Assembly (NCBI RefSeq): GCF_900604355.1 | Contig: NZ_UWOE01000001.1 | Span: 62,001 to 126,000, forward strand | Origin: Luxibacter massiliensis | GTDB lineage: Bacteria; Bacillota; Clostridia; Lachnospirales; Lachnospiraceae | DNA: 64,000 nt | Direction of reading: 5' to 3' | In this document: in pieces, positions 15,783 through 25,104 of the stretch | Numbering within the stretch: position 1 is the first letter of the stretch | How the letters are laid out: each line of letters begins with the position of its first letter | Program-made: the position numbers and the translations under genes | Notes under the pieces: model-generated | Told to the model about the DNA's origin: nothing | The model's input: only the letters and a program-made list of their open reading frames with translations | Database searches by the model: none

Positions 15783-17978
15783 TTATAATACATCCGAAAG
15801 AAGTTGCCAAGAATCGCTCTTTATATCATCGGAATAATTATTTGCGCAAATGCAAAGCTCGCCGCTCTGCTTGTCTTGACGAACAATTCCGCCATGTAGA
15901 TGATACTTATCTATGTAATTCTTCAATACCGCAAATTTTTTGGCAGTGTATTTGTCAATGTCCTCGCTATCGCCTGACTTAGTAAAACCGCCCTTGGTTT
16001 CTATTATCCATGTGCTACCATCTGAAGCGCCGACAATATAATCTGGGTAGAATGACTTTTGCTTTCCAAAATTATCGGTATACACAATAGAAAAATATTC
16101 TATCCCTTTATCTCCGTTTTTGTAAAACCATTGAATATTAGGACTGTTTTCACAGTGCCGCTCCAAAAGTTTTTCAGGCATAGAACGCTTTTCAGCAGAA
16201 GAAAGGTATCCCTTGTACACATTTTTTGTCATTTCTACCTGTGATTTAGCTGAGCCATCATAAGTAAAAATCATTTCCAACGGAAACCCAATTGGCTTCT
16301 CAGTCGTTTTTGGTATTGCTAAAGACAGTTGGAGTGACTCATCTGCCATAGCGTTTCTCACATCTTCAACCAATAAGTGCTTGTTGTTGATGATAAAAGC
16401 GTATAGTTCTCTTGTTCCGATTTTGAGAATCTTTGTTTCACAGCGCAATCCATCAAGAAAAAGTTTACGCATGATGGTATTTATGTTGTTGTAATCCAAA
16501 TTTACTTTATAACCAATTTCAGAAACACAATGATGGTATTCTTTTCCGTGCTTATGTGTGTTCAAAGACTCATGGATAGAAATATCATTTAATTCAGAGA
16601 TGTTCTCCTTTGATAAAGTACTTACCGAACCAGACTTAGTATAATCGATAATATCCTCTGAAAATGAATAACCATGAGCTTCTAATAGGATTTTGTTTTT
16701 AGAAGTATCTTTTGTGATGTGGTATTGTTTTTCAAAGTATTTATAAATCACCTTCAGTGACAATTTAGCATCACGAGGATATGGAACATCGGTTTTATAT
16801 TCGCTGATGATCTCAAAAGAACGATGTTCAGGTTTAAGGAACACTTTGTAAGCGTCAAGAGCGCCTTTCCCTAAACTCAGCTTAACGCTTTCTGTGAATT
16901 TCTCGTCCAATGTGTACAGATAACAGCTATCAAGCAGATCGCTTTCATAGTGCTTTGCTTCGGGCATACGGCGGATTCGCCCAATGGTCTGAATCTCAAA
17001 GACCTCACTCATGTTGTCACGCAGTTTAACAAGAATCTGTGCACGAGGGCAATCCCAACCGGTAGCCACAGCCTGCTTAATTATAACTGCAATTGGAGTA
17101 GCGTTAGGTTCTTCAATATCTTCAAGATTCTGCTTTTTATCTGATAGCCATACCGCAAGCAGATTGTTTTCGTAGGTGATTCCCTTACTTTCAAAATATT
17201 CCTCGACTCTGTCCAGAAGGGCATCTGATTTGTTCGGAATTTGCACAATAATAAGGGGATTGATTTCAGCATTTCGATTTAAATACTCTGAGTGCAATTC
17301 CCTCTGCTTGGTGATTGCCTTGTCAAGCAAATATGTAATTTGATCATCAACGCTGATATGCTGCTCAAAGTTTTCGTTGATGATTAGTAGCTTCTTTATT
17401 AGACCTTCCGCAATAACATCTTCTTCAGGAATATCAATTAAGATAGCGTTCTTATAATTTTTAGGCGTAGCAGAACAGCGGATTATGTTATCTGAGTGAA
17501 ACAACTCAATAATATCGTCCGCTTTGATTGTGTCGTTTTGATGGGACTCATCAACAATAATTTTAAAGCACAGGCCGCTATCAAGAGCATTGCGTATGTG
17601 TTCGATAAAGTTTGTGAGCTCGCTGTCTTTTAATGCGTTATTGCCTTTTTTGGTCAGCTTTTCCCAGTTAATAAAGCAAGCGTCGTTTTCTTCAAAACCA
17701 GCAGCCATAATATCTGGAAGCAATTTTGTTTGACTTCCGTGGATATATCGATCCATTTTTTCTTTACTTTGTTCCTCAAGGTTGCCTTTACCGGGAGTAA
17801 GCCAAATAAATACCGTTTTATGATTGCTTTTAAAATACTCATCCATGAAGTGAGTGAGGATAATTGTTTTGCCGCTGCCAGTGCAACTTTTCAAAACAAT
17901 ATCTCTGTTTGGCTGCTCCATTGCAGCAGTCAAATCGGCGATAGATTTTATCTGAAAGTTCGCAAGAGTAATATCCAT
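15783..17978 (-). CDS. res: Type III restriction endonuclease Res
   Basis: 731 residues. Superfamily 2 helicase motif I SCTGSGKT (31-38), motif II DESH (143-146), motif III SATP, motif VI IQTIGRIRRMPE. C-terminal nuclease PD...ETK (about 644-662, YPDYIVG then WIIETKGG). It cuts DNA after ATP-driven communication between two unmethylated sites and needs Mod for recognition. Somewhat shorter than many Res proteins (about 850-1000), yet all motifs are present. Starts three bases after mod. Confidence 0.9.
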   Translation of the reverse strand: MDITLANFQIKSIADLTAAMEQPNRDIVLKSCTGSGKTIILTHFMDEYFKSNHKTVFIWLTPGKGNLEEQSKEKMDRYIHGSQTKLLPDIMAAGFEENDACFINWEKLTKKGNNALKDSELTNFIEHIRNALDSGLCFKIIVDESHQNDTIKADDIIELFHSDNIIRCSATPKNYKNAILIDIPEEDVIAEGLIKKLLIINENFEQHISVDDQITYLLDKAITKQRELHSEYLNRNAEINPLIIVQIPNKSDALLDRVEEYFESKGITYENNLLAVWLSDKKQNLEDIEEPNATPIAVIIKQAVATGWDCPRAQILVKLRDNMSEVFEIQTIGRIRRMPEAKHYESDLLDSCYLYTLDEKFTESVKLSLGKGALDAYKVFLKPEHRSFEIISEYKTDVPYPRDAKLSLKVIYKYFEKQYHITKDTSKNKILLEAHGYSFSEDIIDYTKSGSVSTLSKENISELNDISIHESLNTHKHGKEYHHCVSEIGYKVNLDYNNINTIMRKLFLDGLRCETKILKIGTRELYAFIINNKHLLVEDVRNAMADESLQLSLAIPKTTEKPIGFPLEMIFTYDGSAKSQVEMTKNVYKGYLSSAEKRSMPEKLLERHCENSPNIQWFYKNGDKGIEYFSIVYTDNFGKQKSFYPDYIVGASDGSTWIIETKGGFTKSGDSEDIDKYTAKKFAVLKNYIDKYHLHGGIVRQDKQSGELCICANNYSDDIKSDSWQLLSDVL

Positions 17979-17981
17979 TAT

Positions 17982-19742
17982 TTAGCCCTCCAATTCTTTG
18001 TAATAGTAGTCAGGAATAATATTTATCGTTATTTTCCTATCTTTCAAAACTTGCGCTTGCTGTGCATCCATCAAAATATCGTGCCCTAAGTATAATTTTT
18101 GACATTTAGTGTTGTTTTCAAGTTGAGAAACAAAATCATCGAGTTCTTCCTCGGTCAAGACAATGGCGATTTCCGCATTACCGGTAAAATTTACGCCGTT
18201 TTCAAGCTCAACAAGCTCACGAATGTGTTTGAGCAGCTCAACGGCGTATTCGTAGTACAGACGGTCAGAAATGGGGATATACTCCACCTTGTAATATTTC
18301 AGGCTTGCAGGATAGTTCTCCTTTTCGATAACACGCTTGATACGCTCATAGGTAACATTACGACAAATATTGTTTTCGTTGTTGGTGCAAAGGATGAATT
18401 TACGATTCCCGCCATCCTCTGCATTTAGTTTCATAACAGCGTGTCCCGTTGTTCCGCTACCCGCAAAAAAATCCAAAACGGTACAATCTTGATTGTTGTA
18501 TGTAATCGAATCCACCAACATACGCAGTAATTCTACTGATTTTGGATAAGCAAAAATACTCTTTTTATCAAAATATTTCTCTAATTCAATACCACCATCG
18601 CTTTTAAGGCTGATTATTGAACGTAAAAGCATACGATTCACATCGTCTAAATATTTAATAGAACTCGGCTGCATATTTTCATCTTTTGAAAACCATATAT
18701 TACCGCACATAAAACTACCATCAAAGCGTTCTATAATATTTTCATAGTCAACAGCAGCTAAAAATGATGCTTCATTCCAACGCCAGCCACGATCTGGCAC
18801 ACGAACTGGTTTTTTAGTTATAGGGTGAATAACGTCATATCGAGGACCAAATGTATTGCCATTGGGCCAACTCATATTGATTTTTCCCCACGCTCTATAA
18901 TTTTCATCGACTGCATTATAAAGAGTAATTGCACGATCATACTTATTCTTTTTATATAATTTTTTTAATCGTGCTTCGGTTTCTTCTATACTAACATTGT
19001 TTTTCTTGCATTCGTACAGTAAGTCCTCTATATCTTTCAGCCCATCTTTTAGAACCATAAATTTATATTTGAAATCACTACTTTTAGCATAAGTCAAGAT
19101 GTATTCGTGAATATTTCCAATACCTTTGTCATTTTTTGGAACTCGTTTATTCCATATAATGCACTCAATAAAATTCCTTTCGCTAAATATTTCATCACAC
19201 AGTAGTTTTATTTGTGCAAATTCGTTTTCATCAACACTTATAAAAATAATACCTTTATATGACATAAGACGACGGGCGAGGTTCAATCTTTCCCGCATAA
19301 AAGAAAGCCATTTAGAGTGCCTAAAAGTATCGTTTCCGTCGACTAAAGTGTCTGAATATGTAAATCCATCATTGAGTGTATTATACGGCGGATCAATATA
19401 AATGAGATCAATTTTGCTTTTGTGTGTTTTTTCAAGCAATTTAAGAGAAGCAAGGTTGTCGCCCTCAATGAGAAAATTCATCTGTTCGCCGTTATCGATG
19501 AACAAGTCTTTGTCTTCAGTAAGCACCGGGGTATGGGTATCCAGCACCTCGTCAATTTCCTCTCGATGTTCCTCAAAAACAAGACCGTATTTTTTTCCGT
19601 TTACATCTTTCTCCAAATCGGAAAGATAGGAAAGCAGATTTCCGGTATTTTCATCTTGCGGTGTAGCAGAAATAAACGCCCGAATGGCTTTGATTTTATT
19701 CAGCAAGTCCTCACGTTTTTGTTTGGATATATTTGTGCTCAT
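17982..19742 (-). CDS. mod: Type III DNA methyltransferase Mod
   Basis: 586 residues from ATG 19742, chosen because GGGAGGAATAGA precedes it. Motif IV DPPYN at 117-121 comes before motif I DFFAGSGTTGH (C-terminal third), the beta-class order of N6-adenine or N4-cytosine methyltransferases in type III systems. The variable middle (about 190-360) is the target recognition domain. Mod methylates one strand of the site and is the specificity subunit of Res. It begins 14 bases after abiEii. Confidence 0.92.
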   Translation of the reverse strand: MSTNISKQKREDLLNKIKAIRAFISATPQDENTGNLLSYLSDLEKDVNGKKYGLVFEEHREEIDEVLDTHTPVLTEDKDLFIDNGEQMNFLIEGDNLASLKLLEKTHKSKIDLIYIDPPYNTLNDGFTYSDTLVDGNDTFRHSKWLSFMRERLNLARRLMSYKGIIFISVDENEFAQIKLLCDEIFSERNFIECIIWNKRVPKNDKGIGNIHEYILTYAKSSDFKYKFMVLKDGLKDIEDLLYECKKNNVSIEETEARLKKLYKKNKYDRAITLYNAVDENYRAWGKINMSWPNGNTFGPRYDVIHPITKKPVRVPDRGWRWNEASFLAAVDYENIIERFDGSFMCGNIWFSKDENMQPSSIKYLDDVNRMLLRSIISLKSDGGIELEKYFDKKSIFAYPKSVELLRMLVDSITYNNQDCTVLDFFAGSGTTGHAVMKLNAEDGGNRKFILCTNNENNICRNVTYERIKRVIEKENYPASLKYYKVEYIPISDRLYYEYAVELLKHIRELVELENGVNFTGNAEIAIVLTEEELDDFVSQLENNTKCQKLYLGHDILMDAQQAQVLKDRKITINIIPDYYYKELEG

Positions 19743-19756
19743 TCTATTCCTCCCGA

Positions 19757-20653
19757 TTAAATCCATTTGCTGTTGGCAGCAGACCAACACTTAGTAAATG
19801 TTTTATTTTCCGCTGCCGCCATAAACGGCTGTTCAAGAAAATTCTGTATTGTTCTCAAAACGGTACCGTAATCATCCGTCCTGGTATTGATCTTGCGGAC
19901 AAATGCCTTCCACTTCTTCTGCATGGCAGCATCATCGCCAAAGCTCATAATCTGTTCAAATTGCTCAATGGTAAAGTGATGTTCACGGTTAGCAAATGTT
20001 TTTCTGAGAGCCTCGGTAAGCACTGCTCCGTCAAAATCAAACTTGTTGGCGATGTAATAAAGATCGTAGTAGTCCTTCATTCGGCTGGAAAATTCCATCA
20101 GGCTCAGGATAGCGTCGAGTTTCTCCGCAACGGTAGTTTCAACAGAGTAGGTATTTACCGTTGGTGATTCAAACTCTGGAAGCTGCGTTGGTATTTGGCG
20201 CTTTTCCTGTTTCGGAACAATGACATCTCCTACGCCAAAGTCAATGGTAAACGGCGTTCTTGTGTTTTTGATACGGGCAACGATAGAGGCACAAATTCCC
20301 GCATACTTTTTAGCGACGGCAATAGGAGCAACACCCTTTATCTCAAAGGTTACAAAATCATTGCCGGTAGGAACAGCGATGATGTCTTCCAAAATGGATT
20401 TTAATTGTTCCGGCGTGTTTGGTACTTGCCGAAGCAAAAAGTCCACATCCACCGTTACCCGACTGTCAAAGTCAGTCAAGGAATAAAGAAACAGCCCGCC
20501 TTTCAACACAAGGTTTTCAGTGTATTTGGATTTTTCCAAACGGCGCAAAAATTCTTCCTGACAAAAGAGCTGCAAGCAAAGCTGATAGCTTCTTCCGCTT
20601 TCGGTAGCTTTATTTTTCAGTCGTGCAAGCACGGAAGCAGCAATATCAGCCAT
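19757..20653 (-). CDS. abiEii: AbiEii nucleotidyltransferase toxin
   Basis: 298 residues. KGGLFLYSL followed by RVTVDVDFLL gives the GG...R-T-D-D nucleotidyltransferase core, then EKLDAIL and RMKDYYDLYYI, all diagnostic of the AbiEii/AbiGii (type IV) toxin family. These proteins modify tRNA or otherwise halt growth on phage infection. It overlaps its antitoxin gene by eight bases. Confidence 0.9.
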   Translation of the reverse strand: MADIAASVLARLKNKATESGRSYQLCLQLFCQEEFLRRLEKSKYTENLVLKGGLFLYSLTDFDSRVTVDVDFLLRQVPNTPEQLKSILEDIIAVPTGNDFVTFEIKGVAPIAVAKKYAGICASIVARIKNTRTPFTIDFGVGDVIVPKQEKRQIPTQLPEFESPTVNTYSVETTVAEKLDAILSLMEFSSRMKDYYDLYYIANKFDFDGAVLTEALRKTFANREHHFTIEQFEQIMSFGDDAAMQKKWKAFVRKINTRTDDYGTVLRTIQNFLEQPFMAAAENKTFTKCWSAANSKWI

Positions 20654-21269
20654 TGAGCAGCACCTCCATCACATCCATCAATTTTTTATAAACCCGCATT
20701 TTCTTTGCGTAATTGGAAAGATTACTCAGGTTTTTCTTTTTATCGGTAGCATAGGCATTGAGCGCCTTATTAAACATTTCGTTATCCAGCTTTGTGCGGT
20801 ATTTGAAACAGTCGCAAATGGTGCGTTCCCGATCATAAACAGCAAGCTGCACTCCATTAAAATCTCCACTTGTTTTTCCGATTTCAAACAAGGTGGGCTG
20901 TACAAAATACACCTTTGTCGCCAAAGAATCGATATGCAGCCTTGTCCGTGAGAAGGTACGGGGGACGGCAATTGACCATTGCCGGGGCGAAAAGTCGCTG
21001 TAACCATAATAAAACAGCGCCGATTCCACACATACGACGCTTTCGGGAAGGAGAGAGGCAAGTACCTGTTCTTCCTTTATATCTTCCTGCTCGGCGAGCT
21101 GGTAATAGCCATGTCTGACACGCTCGATATATCCCTCTTTGCATAGGTTGGCTACATCATAGTTGGAAAGCCCTTCGGAGACGAAATCAGCGGTTTTTGC
21201 AATGCCGTCGTTGTTATTTATTATGTTTTTAATGGTTTCCTTTTTGTCCACTTGTTCACCAACTTTCAA
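20646..21269 (-). CDS. abiEi: AbiEi-family antitoxin/regulator
   Basis: 207 residues. N-terminal winged helix (about 10-60: IINNNDGIAKTADFVSEGLS, VANLCKEGYIERVRHGYYQL) and the AbiEi_4-type C-terminal domain (ALFYYGYSDFSPRQWSIAVP, ERTICDCF). In type IV modules this protein represses the operon and neutralises AbiEii. It is first in a six-gene operon. The start is uncertain: TTG 21269 or GTG 21251; neither has a strong ribosome site. Confidence 0.82.
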   Translation of the reverse strand: MKVGEQVDKKETIKNIINNNDGIAKTADFVSEGLSNYDVANLCKEGYIERVRHGYYQLAEQEDIKEEQVLASLLPESVVCVESALFYYGYSDFSPRQWSIAVPRTFSRTRLHIDSLATKVYFVQPTLFEIGKTSGDFNGVQLAVYDRERTICDCFKYRTKLDNEMFNKALNAYATDKKKNLSNLSNYAKKMRVYKKLMDVMEVLLNG

Positions 21270-21301
21270 GCCACAGCTTATTGATGCTGTGTCCGAAAAA
21301 T

Positions 21302-21330
21302 ATTATATCATAGAAGCGCCCCGATATCAA
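21302..21330 (-). promoter_or_regulatory. Promoter of the defence operon
   Basis: Minus strand TTGATA (21325-21330), 17 bases, TATAAT (21302-21307), about 33 bases before the antitoxin start. It is the only convincing promoter for all six genes, so the AbiEi regulator may control the restriction genes too. Confidence 0.7.
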
Positions 21331-21757
21331 CAATTTTTAAAACACAGATATAAGATATTGTGAAACTAAAATTTGAAATTTTATTGCAATATAACTTGAA
21401 ATCTGCTACAATATCTTCGGAGAAGATGGTATTGCTCCACGCTAAGGAAGGTAAGTGTTATCAGTCCTGATAACGAACTGATAACATTAGCCCATATAGG
21501 CAGGATAATATGGATACATCAAATAATCAAAAACACCACGAATACGACAGAGGACAATCTCTAAACAAAATTGATTAGGATTTGTCGAGTGGGAATAGTT
21601 GGAGGTGGGTTAGAAAGCCTTTATTTCCGGTTTTTTTCAGCCTTGTACCTCTATCATTGCAATTTTATTGCAATTTTTATATTACTTGTCTGTGATAGTC
21701 CGCAGTAAATTGATTATGGGTATAGTCTGCAATACTATGTGAGGCAGGTGTGTAGTT
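21331..21757. other. Non-coding, with TGATAAC repeats
   Basis: No convincing gene. GTTATCAGTCCTGATAAC (21458-21475) is a palindrome followed by another CTGATAAC (21479-21486); ATTGCAATTTTATTGCAAT (about 21656-21674) and ATTGCAAT (21382) repeat. CTTGAAATCTGCTACAAT (21397-21414) recurs nearly unchanged at 29258-29275. These look like recombinase or regulator sites of a decayed element. Confidence 0.45.
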
Positions 21758-22141
21758 TCATATACCGCCTAACTGTTTAGCAACTTCAAAGTTGCTGTTA
21801 GGATATAAATGTCCATAAGTTCCCAAAGTTGTCTGGATTTTTTCATGTCCCAGACGATCTTTGATGATTAATGGATTTACCCCCATGCTAATTAAAAGCG
21901 AGGTATGAGAATGTCGCAGTGCATGGATTCTAATGCGGTGGACATCAGCAAGCCCTGCCAGCTTTTCCAGGGCGCTTGGCAGGGTATGCTTGCTGGTGGG
22001 AATGCCATTGTAACTTAGGACAAATTTACAGTCATGTAAAACTTTCTGTTGTATGTCTTTCTATTTCTGCAATTCATTAATCGTATCTGAGTCAATTACG
22101 ATTGTTCGTATACTCGCCTGCGTTTTTGGTTCTACAAATTT
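21758..22141 (-). pseudogene. Tyrosine integrase remnant
   Basis: The minus strand reads HALRHSHTSLLISMGVNPLI, then DRLGHEKIQTTLGTYGHLYP to the stop at 21758: the C-terminal catalytic part of a Tn916/phage-type integrase. An in-frame TAG at 22061-22063 and loss of everything upstream of about 22141 (a stop follows) show it is dead. It belonged to an element other than the int at 8506. Confidence 0.85.
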
Positions 22142-22253
22142 ATACCTTTATAGATAACCGGAATTTATGAAAAAATTGCTAAAAACAGTGTCTATAAAGG
22201 TGGTAAACAAACTTTACCGATATTGTTAAAGTTTTGATACCTTTACAGACACT
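22142..22253. repeat. Triple ACCTTTATAGACA motif and long hairpin
   Basis: The motif occurs at 22144-22156, inverted at 22189-22201 and again at 22239-22251 (each with at most one change between best copies). The last two form a stem of 14/15 pairs, with a nested stem AAACTTTA/TAAAGTTT at 22210-22234. It separates the integrase remnant from the HExxH gene. Function unknown. Confidence 0.55.
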
Positions 22254-22277
22254 TTATATAGATTTTAATATATGTTT

Positions 22278-22910
22278 TTATTCAAGGAAGAATTTTTTAA
22301 TCATTTCTTCTATAGCTTCTGCTTTTTGTAATGGAGTCATTAAGTTGTTCTTATATAATTCTTTTGATGCATAATAGAAGTCTTGGGTTATTGCACGCAA
22401 TTCAGGAGAATTTAGATTTTGTGTCATATTTTTATATTCGTGTATAAACTCTGATCGTACTAAATAGTAAGGTAACCTGTAAAAAAATTGAGAATAGCTA
22501 TCGGAGTTTTCCTCCCATCTTGTGTTAGAAAAACTTCTGCAGAATTGCAGCATTGTTTGGAAATCTTCCATAAATACCGTCTCAAGGTGTGCAATATATT
22601 CTATCCAATAATGACAAGCATAGTATGCATAAATATTCTTTGGATTAAAAAAAGAATTGTACAATTCTTGGTGTTTTTTCCAAGTACTAATATGCCACAA
22701 CTCGTGATAAATAGTACTGATTTGACGTTTTAGTTTATGATCAGAGTTTATGTGGGTTTCAATATTGGACTTATGAGTGATATCATTTAATCCATATGTC
22801 CTTGCCAAGAATATTTTATGTTCTTCTACTCTGGCACTAGAATAATTATCTAACTTATCAACAATCTCTATTATATTTAATGAATCTATACTAATTTTAT
22901 TATTAGGCAT
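22278..22910 (-). CDS. Putative zinc metallopeptidase (HELWH)
   Basis: 210 residues. TIYHELWHIS holds HExxH at residues 69-73, followed 31 residues later by YWIEYIAHLE, which could supply the third ligand (Glu104 or Glu110). The rest is alpha-helical. This resembles the ImmA/IrrE-type fold that cleaves repressors in mobile elements, but the usual HTH partner is missing. No clear ribosome site precedes ATG 22910. Very AT-rich. Confidence 0.55.
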   Translation of the reverse strand: MPNNKISIDSLNIIEIVDKLDNYSSARVEEHKIFLARTYGLNDITHKSNIETHINSDHKLKRQISTIYHELWHISTWKKHQELYNSFFNPKNIYAYYACHYWIEYIAHLETVFMEDFQTMLQFCRSFSNTRWEENSDSYSQFFYRLPYYLVRSEFIHEYKNMTQNLNSPELRAITQDFYYASKELYKNNLMTPLQKAEAIEEMIKKFFLE

Positions 22911-23228
22911 ATTTATGAGATAAGTGATAATATCATTGACTAATTTTTTTCATCCTCAGTTGCGTTTATAATTTTGTATTTCATTTCAAGATTTCCTTCT
23001 CTATTTTAGTATTTCAAATTTGGTGATTATCCTTTCAGTCTAACTGTTTAGGAAATTATATTATAAGAATACCATGAATTAATGAATGGTACTACTTTGT
23101 TGTGGATTCTTTAAGCTAATGACTTGAATAACGGTAGCTATCTCAGTGAATCAAATTTTATTTTGTTGCATTTCTGACATGGCAGACATATGTAATATTA
23201 GGAAGAAAACAGTGAGGAGGCAATTATC
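22911..23228. other. Non-coding gap
   Basis: No gene seen. A weak promoter TTGCAT (23166-23171), 17 bases, TATGTA (23189-23194) points toward the serine recombinase fragment. The minus strand just before the HELWH gene has short broken frames and may be the remains of a partner gene. Confidence 0.35.
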
Positions 23229-23390
23229 GTGTCAGAAGTAAGAACGAGAAAGTTCGGATATATTCGTGTTTCATCTAAGGATCAGCATATAGATCGGCAG
23301 CTGTCAGATTTCAAGAGAGAAGGTATACAGAAACGGGATATTTTTATTGAAAAGCAGTCGGGGAGAGATTTCCAACGCCCGGTGTACCGT
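23229..23390 (+). pseudogene. Serine recombinase, N-terminal fragment
   Basis: RKFGYIRVSSKDQHIDRQLS and IEKQSGRDFQRPVYRQ are the resolvase/invertase N-terminus with the nucleophile serine in YIRVSS. The match stops at about residue 54, where the sequence joins an unrelated minus-strand gene fragment. The start is intact (GAGGAGGCAATTATC then GTG). Confidence 0.8.
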
Positions 23391-23533
23391 CAGATTGGTA
23401 ATCGGCGCCTTTACAGACTCTCTTTTCTGTGGGTGCATCCGCAACACCTGCTCGTACAGCAGGGCATGATAGGTTGTAATCATTTGGATAATTTCAGTGC
23501 CCTTCCCTGATAGATTTCATTTCTGGTTTTCAT
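23391..23533 (-). pseudogene. DUF5697-like ICE protein, N-terminal fragment
   Basis: From ATG 23533 (AAGGAAGGAGA upstream) the minus strand reads MKTRNEIYQG, then after a one-base frameshift ITTYHALLYEQVLRMHPQKR, matching the start of the DUF5697 family carried by Tn1549-like conjugative elements. It is cut at 23391 where the recombinase fragment begins, so this is a deletion scar between two mobile-element genes. Confidence 0.6.
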
Positions 23534-23659
23534 GTGGTGTCTCCTTCCTTGAAAATAGGAATACGCACACAATGCGTAGTAAGAACGTACTGTGTGCGCA
23601 TTGAACTACTTATACCGGTTATGGCGGTCCATAGTCGGCTATTTTGGTTTACGGGTAAC

Positions 23660-23682
23660 AAAAAAGCACCTCATACGGGTGC
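23660..23682 (-). terminator. Terminator, minus orientation
   Basis: GCACC-CGTATGA-GGTGC stem (23666-23682) followed on the minus strand by TTTTTTG. It would stop transcription leaving the cassette leftward. A nearby repeat ACGCACACA/TGTGTGCGC lies at about 23562-23600. Confidence 0.55.
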
Positions 23683-23773
23683 CGGAAAATTGCAAACTAT
23701 AAGCATGGTTATTGTAACATGGGTAGTTTTTCACTTCAATTGCAGACGTGTGCCAAATTTTTGACAGTGAATG

Positions 23774-23802
23774 TTGCCAGGTTGCGTGGGATTCAGTATA
23801 AT
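23774..23802 (+). promoter_or_regulatory. External promoter pointing into the inverted-repeat cassette
   Basis: TTGCCA (23774-23779), 17 bases, TATAAT (23797-23802). Transcription would begin near 23809, just outside the left 25-bp repeat (23814). It is the only good promoter for the first cassette gene. Confidence 0.65.
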
Positions 23803-23813
23803 ATAAGGGAATG

Positions 23814-23838
23814 AACAGAGGATAATACATGATTATCC
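23814..23838 (+). repeat. Left 25-bp inverted repeat (IRL) of the cassette
   Basis: AACAGA followed by GGATAATACATGATTATCC. The exact complement lies at 27004-27028. The repeat has its own dyad, GGATAAT-ACATG-ATTATCC, two 7-base arms around 5 bases, as in core sites of tyrosine recombinases. Homology stops abruptly on both sides. Confidence 0.85.
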
Positions 23839-23865
23839 AATACTTTAAAATCGGAGAATATAAAA

Positions 23866-25104
23866 ATGGAGCATGAAAACTATTTAAAATACCTTTCTAA
23901 AATCTATGAAGAATATAAAAATTTTGATGATAGTAAAATCCCTTTATGTGCAGCTGAAAATTTTGTGTCCCCATTTGCAATGCAAGGATTAACTTCTCGT
24001 TATGAAGGAAAATATATTTCAGGATATATACAAAGAAATAAAGAAAAAGATTTTATCGGTAGTGACTATTTAGAAAAAATATTTTTCATAGCCAATGATC
24101 TTGCAAGTAATCTTTTTCATGCGAAATATAACGATTTTCGTAGTTTGACAGGTATGAATACAGTTGCACTTATATTGATGTCAATGGTAGCTAAAGACTC
24201 AAAAATATTAATTACAGATCCAGAATCAGGAGGGCATGGTTCACTCCCAAAACTTTGCGATAATCTGGGAATAAGATATAGTTCTATTCCATTTGATTAT
24301 GTTAATATGCAGATAAACTATGAAAAGCTGAATGAGATATTACTTAATGATCATGAAATATCTTATTTATGCTTTTGTCAATCTGATATTCTTCAACCAC
24401 CAGATTTTAATTTAATTAGCTCACCAAAGAAAATAGGTATAATATATGATGCAACTCAAACACTTGGTTTAATCGCCGGAAGCACTATACCGAATCCTTT
24501 GGATAGTCAAAAAAACATGGTATTAATTGGAGGAACACATAAAACTTTTCCCGGTGTAACTTGTGGATATGTAGCTACAAACTCAGATAACATAATTCAA
24601 AAAATTAACCAAAATATTTCTCCAAATTTTTTAAGAAATATTCAAGTAAATAATATAATGAGTGTATGTCTGTCAATGATTGAAATGTTGCATATTGGAG
24701 AACAATATGCAAATAATATTGTATATATCGCAAATACATTGGGAAAAACACTTTCAAATAAAGGAATTTATGTCAAAGAAATAGCAGATGGATTATATAC
24801 AAAAACTCACCAAATTTTCATTGGAACGGGCAAGCTAAGTGTTGATGAAACTTATACCTATTTCAAGAAATATGGTATTACGCTTAACAAACGTAATACC
24901 AAATACATAAAAGGATTTCGAATTGGTGTTCAAGAAATTGCAAGATATGGTTTTGAAAAATATATTGATGAATTATCCGAATTAATTCGTTTAGTATTGG
25001 TAGAGCCTTCTAAAGAAAAAGAAATCCTAACATTAAAAGCATACCTTGCAAAATTCAAAACAAATAAATATAATGTTGACAATATATTTATGGAATGGGA
25101 TTAA
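23866..25104 (+). CDS. SHMT-fold PLP-dependent enzyme, divergent
   Basis: 412 residues, close to serine hydroxymethyltransferase length. AAENFVSPFAMQ (Glu31 equals the SHMT catalytic glutamate), FRSLTGMNTV, IIYDATQTLGLIAG (Asp195 for the PLP ring nitrogen) and GGTHKTFPG (Lys226, Schiff base). The His of the SHMT D-x-x-H motif is Gln198 here and the folate-side YAEGYPG region is changed, so it is probably not housekeeping GlyA but a retro-aldol or transfer enzyme on another substrate. It is AT-rich, ends inside the 3' end of the opposing NTPase gene (17-base overlap) and sits in the inverted-repeat cassette. Confidence 0.75.
   Translation: MEHENYLKYLSKIYEEYKNFDDSKIPLCAAENFVSPFAMQGLTSRYEGKYISGYIQRNKEKDFIGSDYLEKIFFIANDLASNLFHAKYNDFRSLTGMNTVALILMSMVAKDSKILITDPESGGHGSLPKLCDNLGIRYSSIPFDYVNMQINYEKLNEILLNDHEISYLCFCQSDILQPPDFNLISSPKKIGIIYDATQTLGLIAGSTIPNPLDSQKNMVLIGGTHKTFPGVTCGYVATNSDNIIQKINQNISPNFLRNIQVNNIMSVCLSMIEMLHIGEQYANNIVYIANTLGKTLSNKGIYVKEIADGLYTKTHQIFIGTGKLSVDETYTYFKKYGITLNKRNTKYIKGFRIGVQEIARYGFEKYIDELSELIRLVLVEPSKEKEILTLKAYLAKFKTNKYNVDNIFMEWD

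Noticed and set aside
21504..21578. Short frame beginning MDTSNNQKHHEYDRGQ
   Set aside because: Only 24 codons, no clear ribosome site, and it lies in decayed non-coding DNA.
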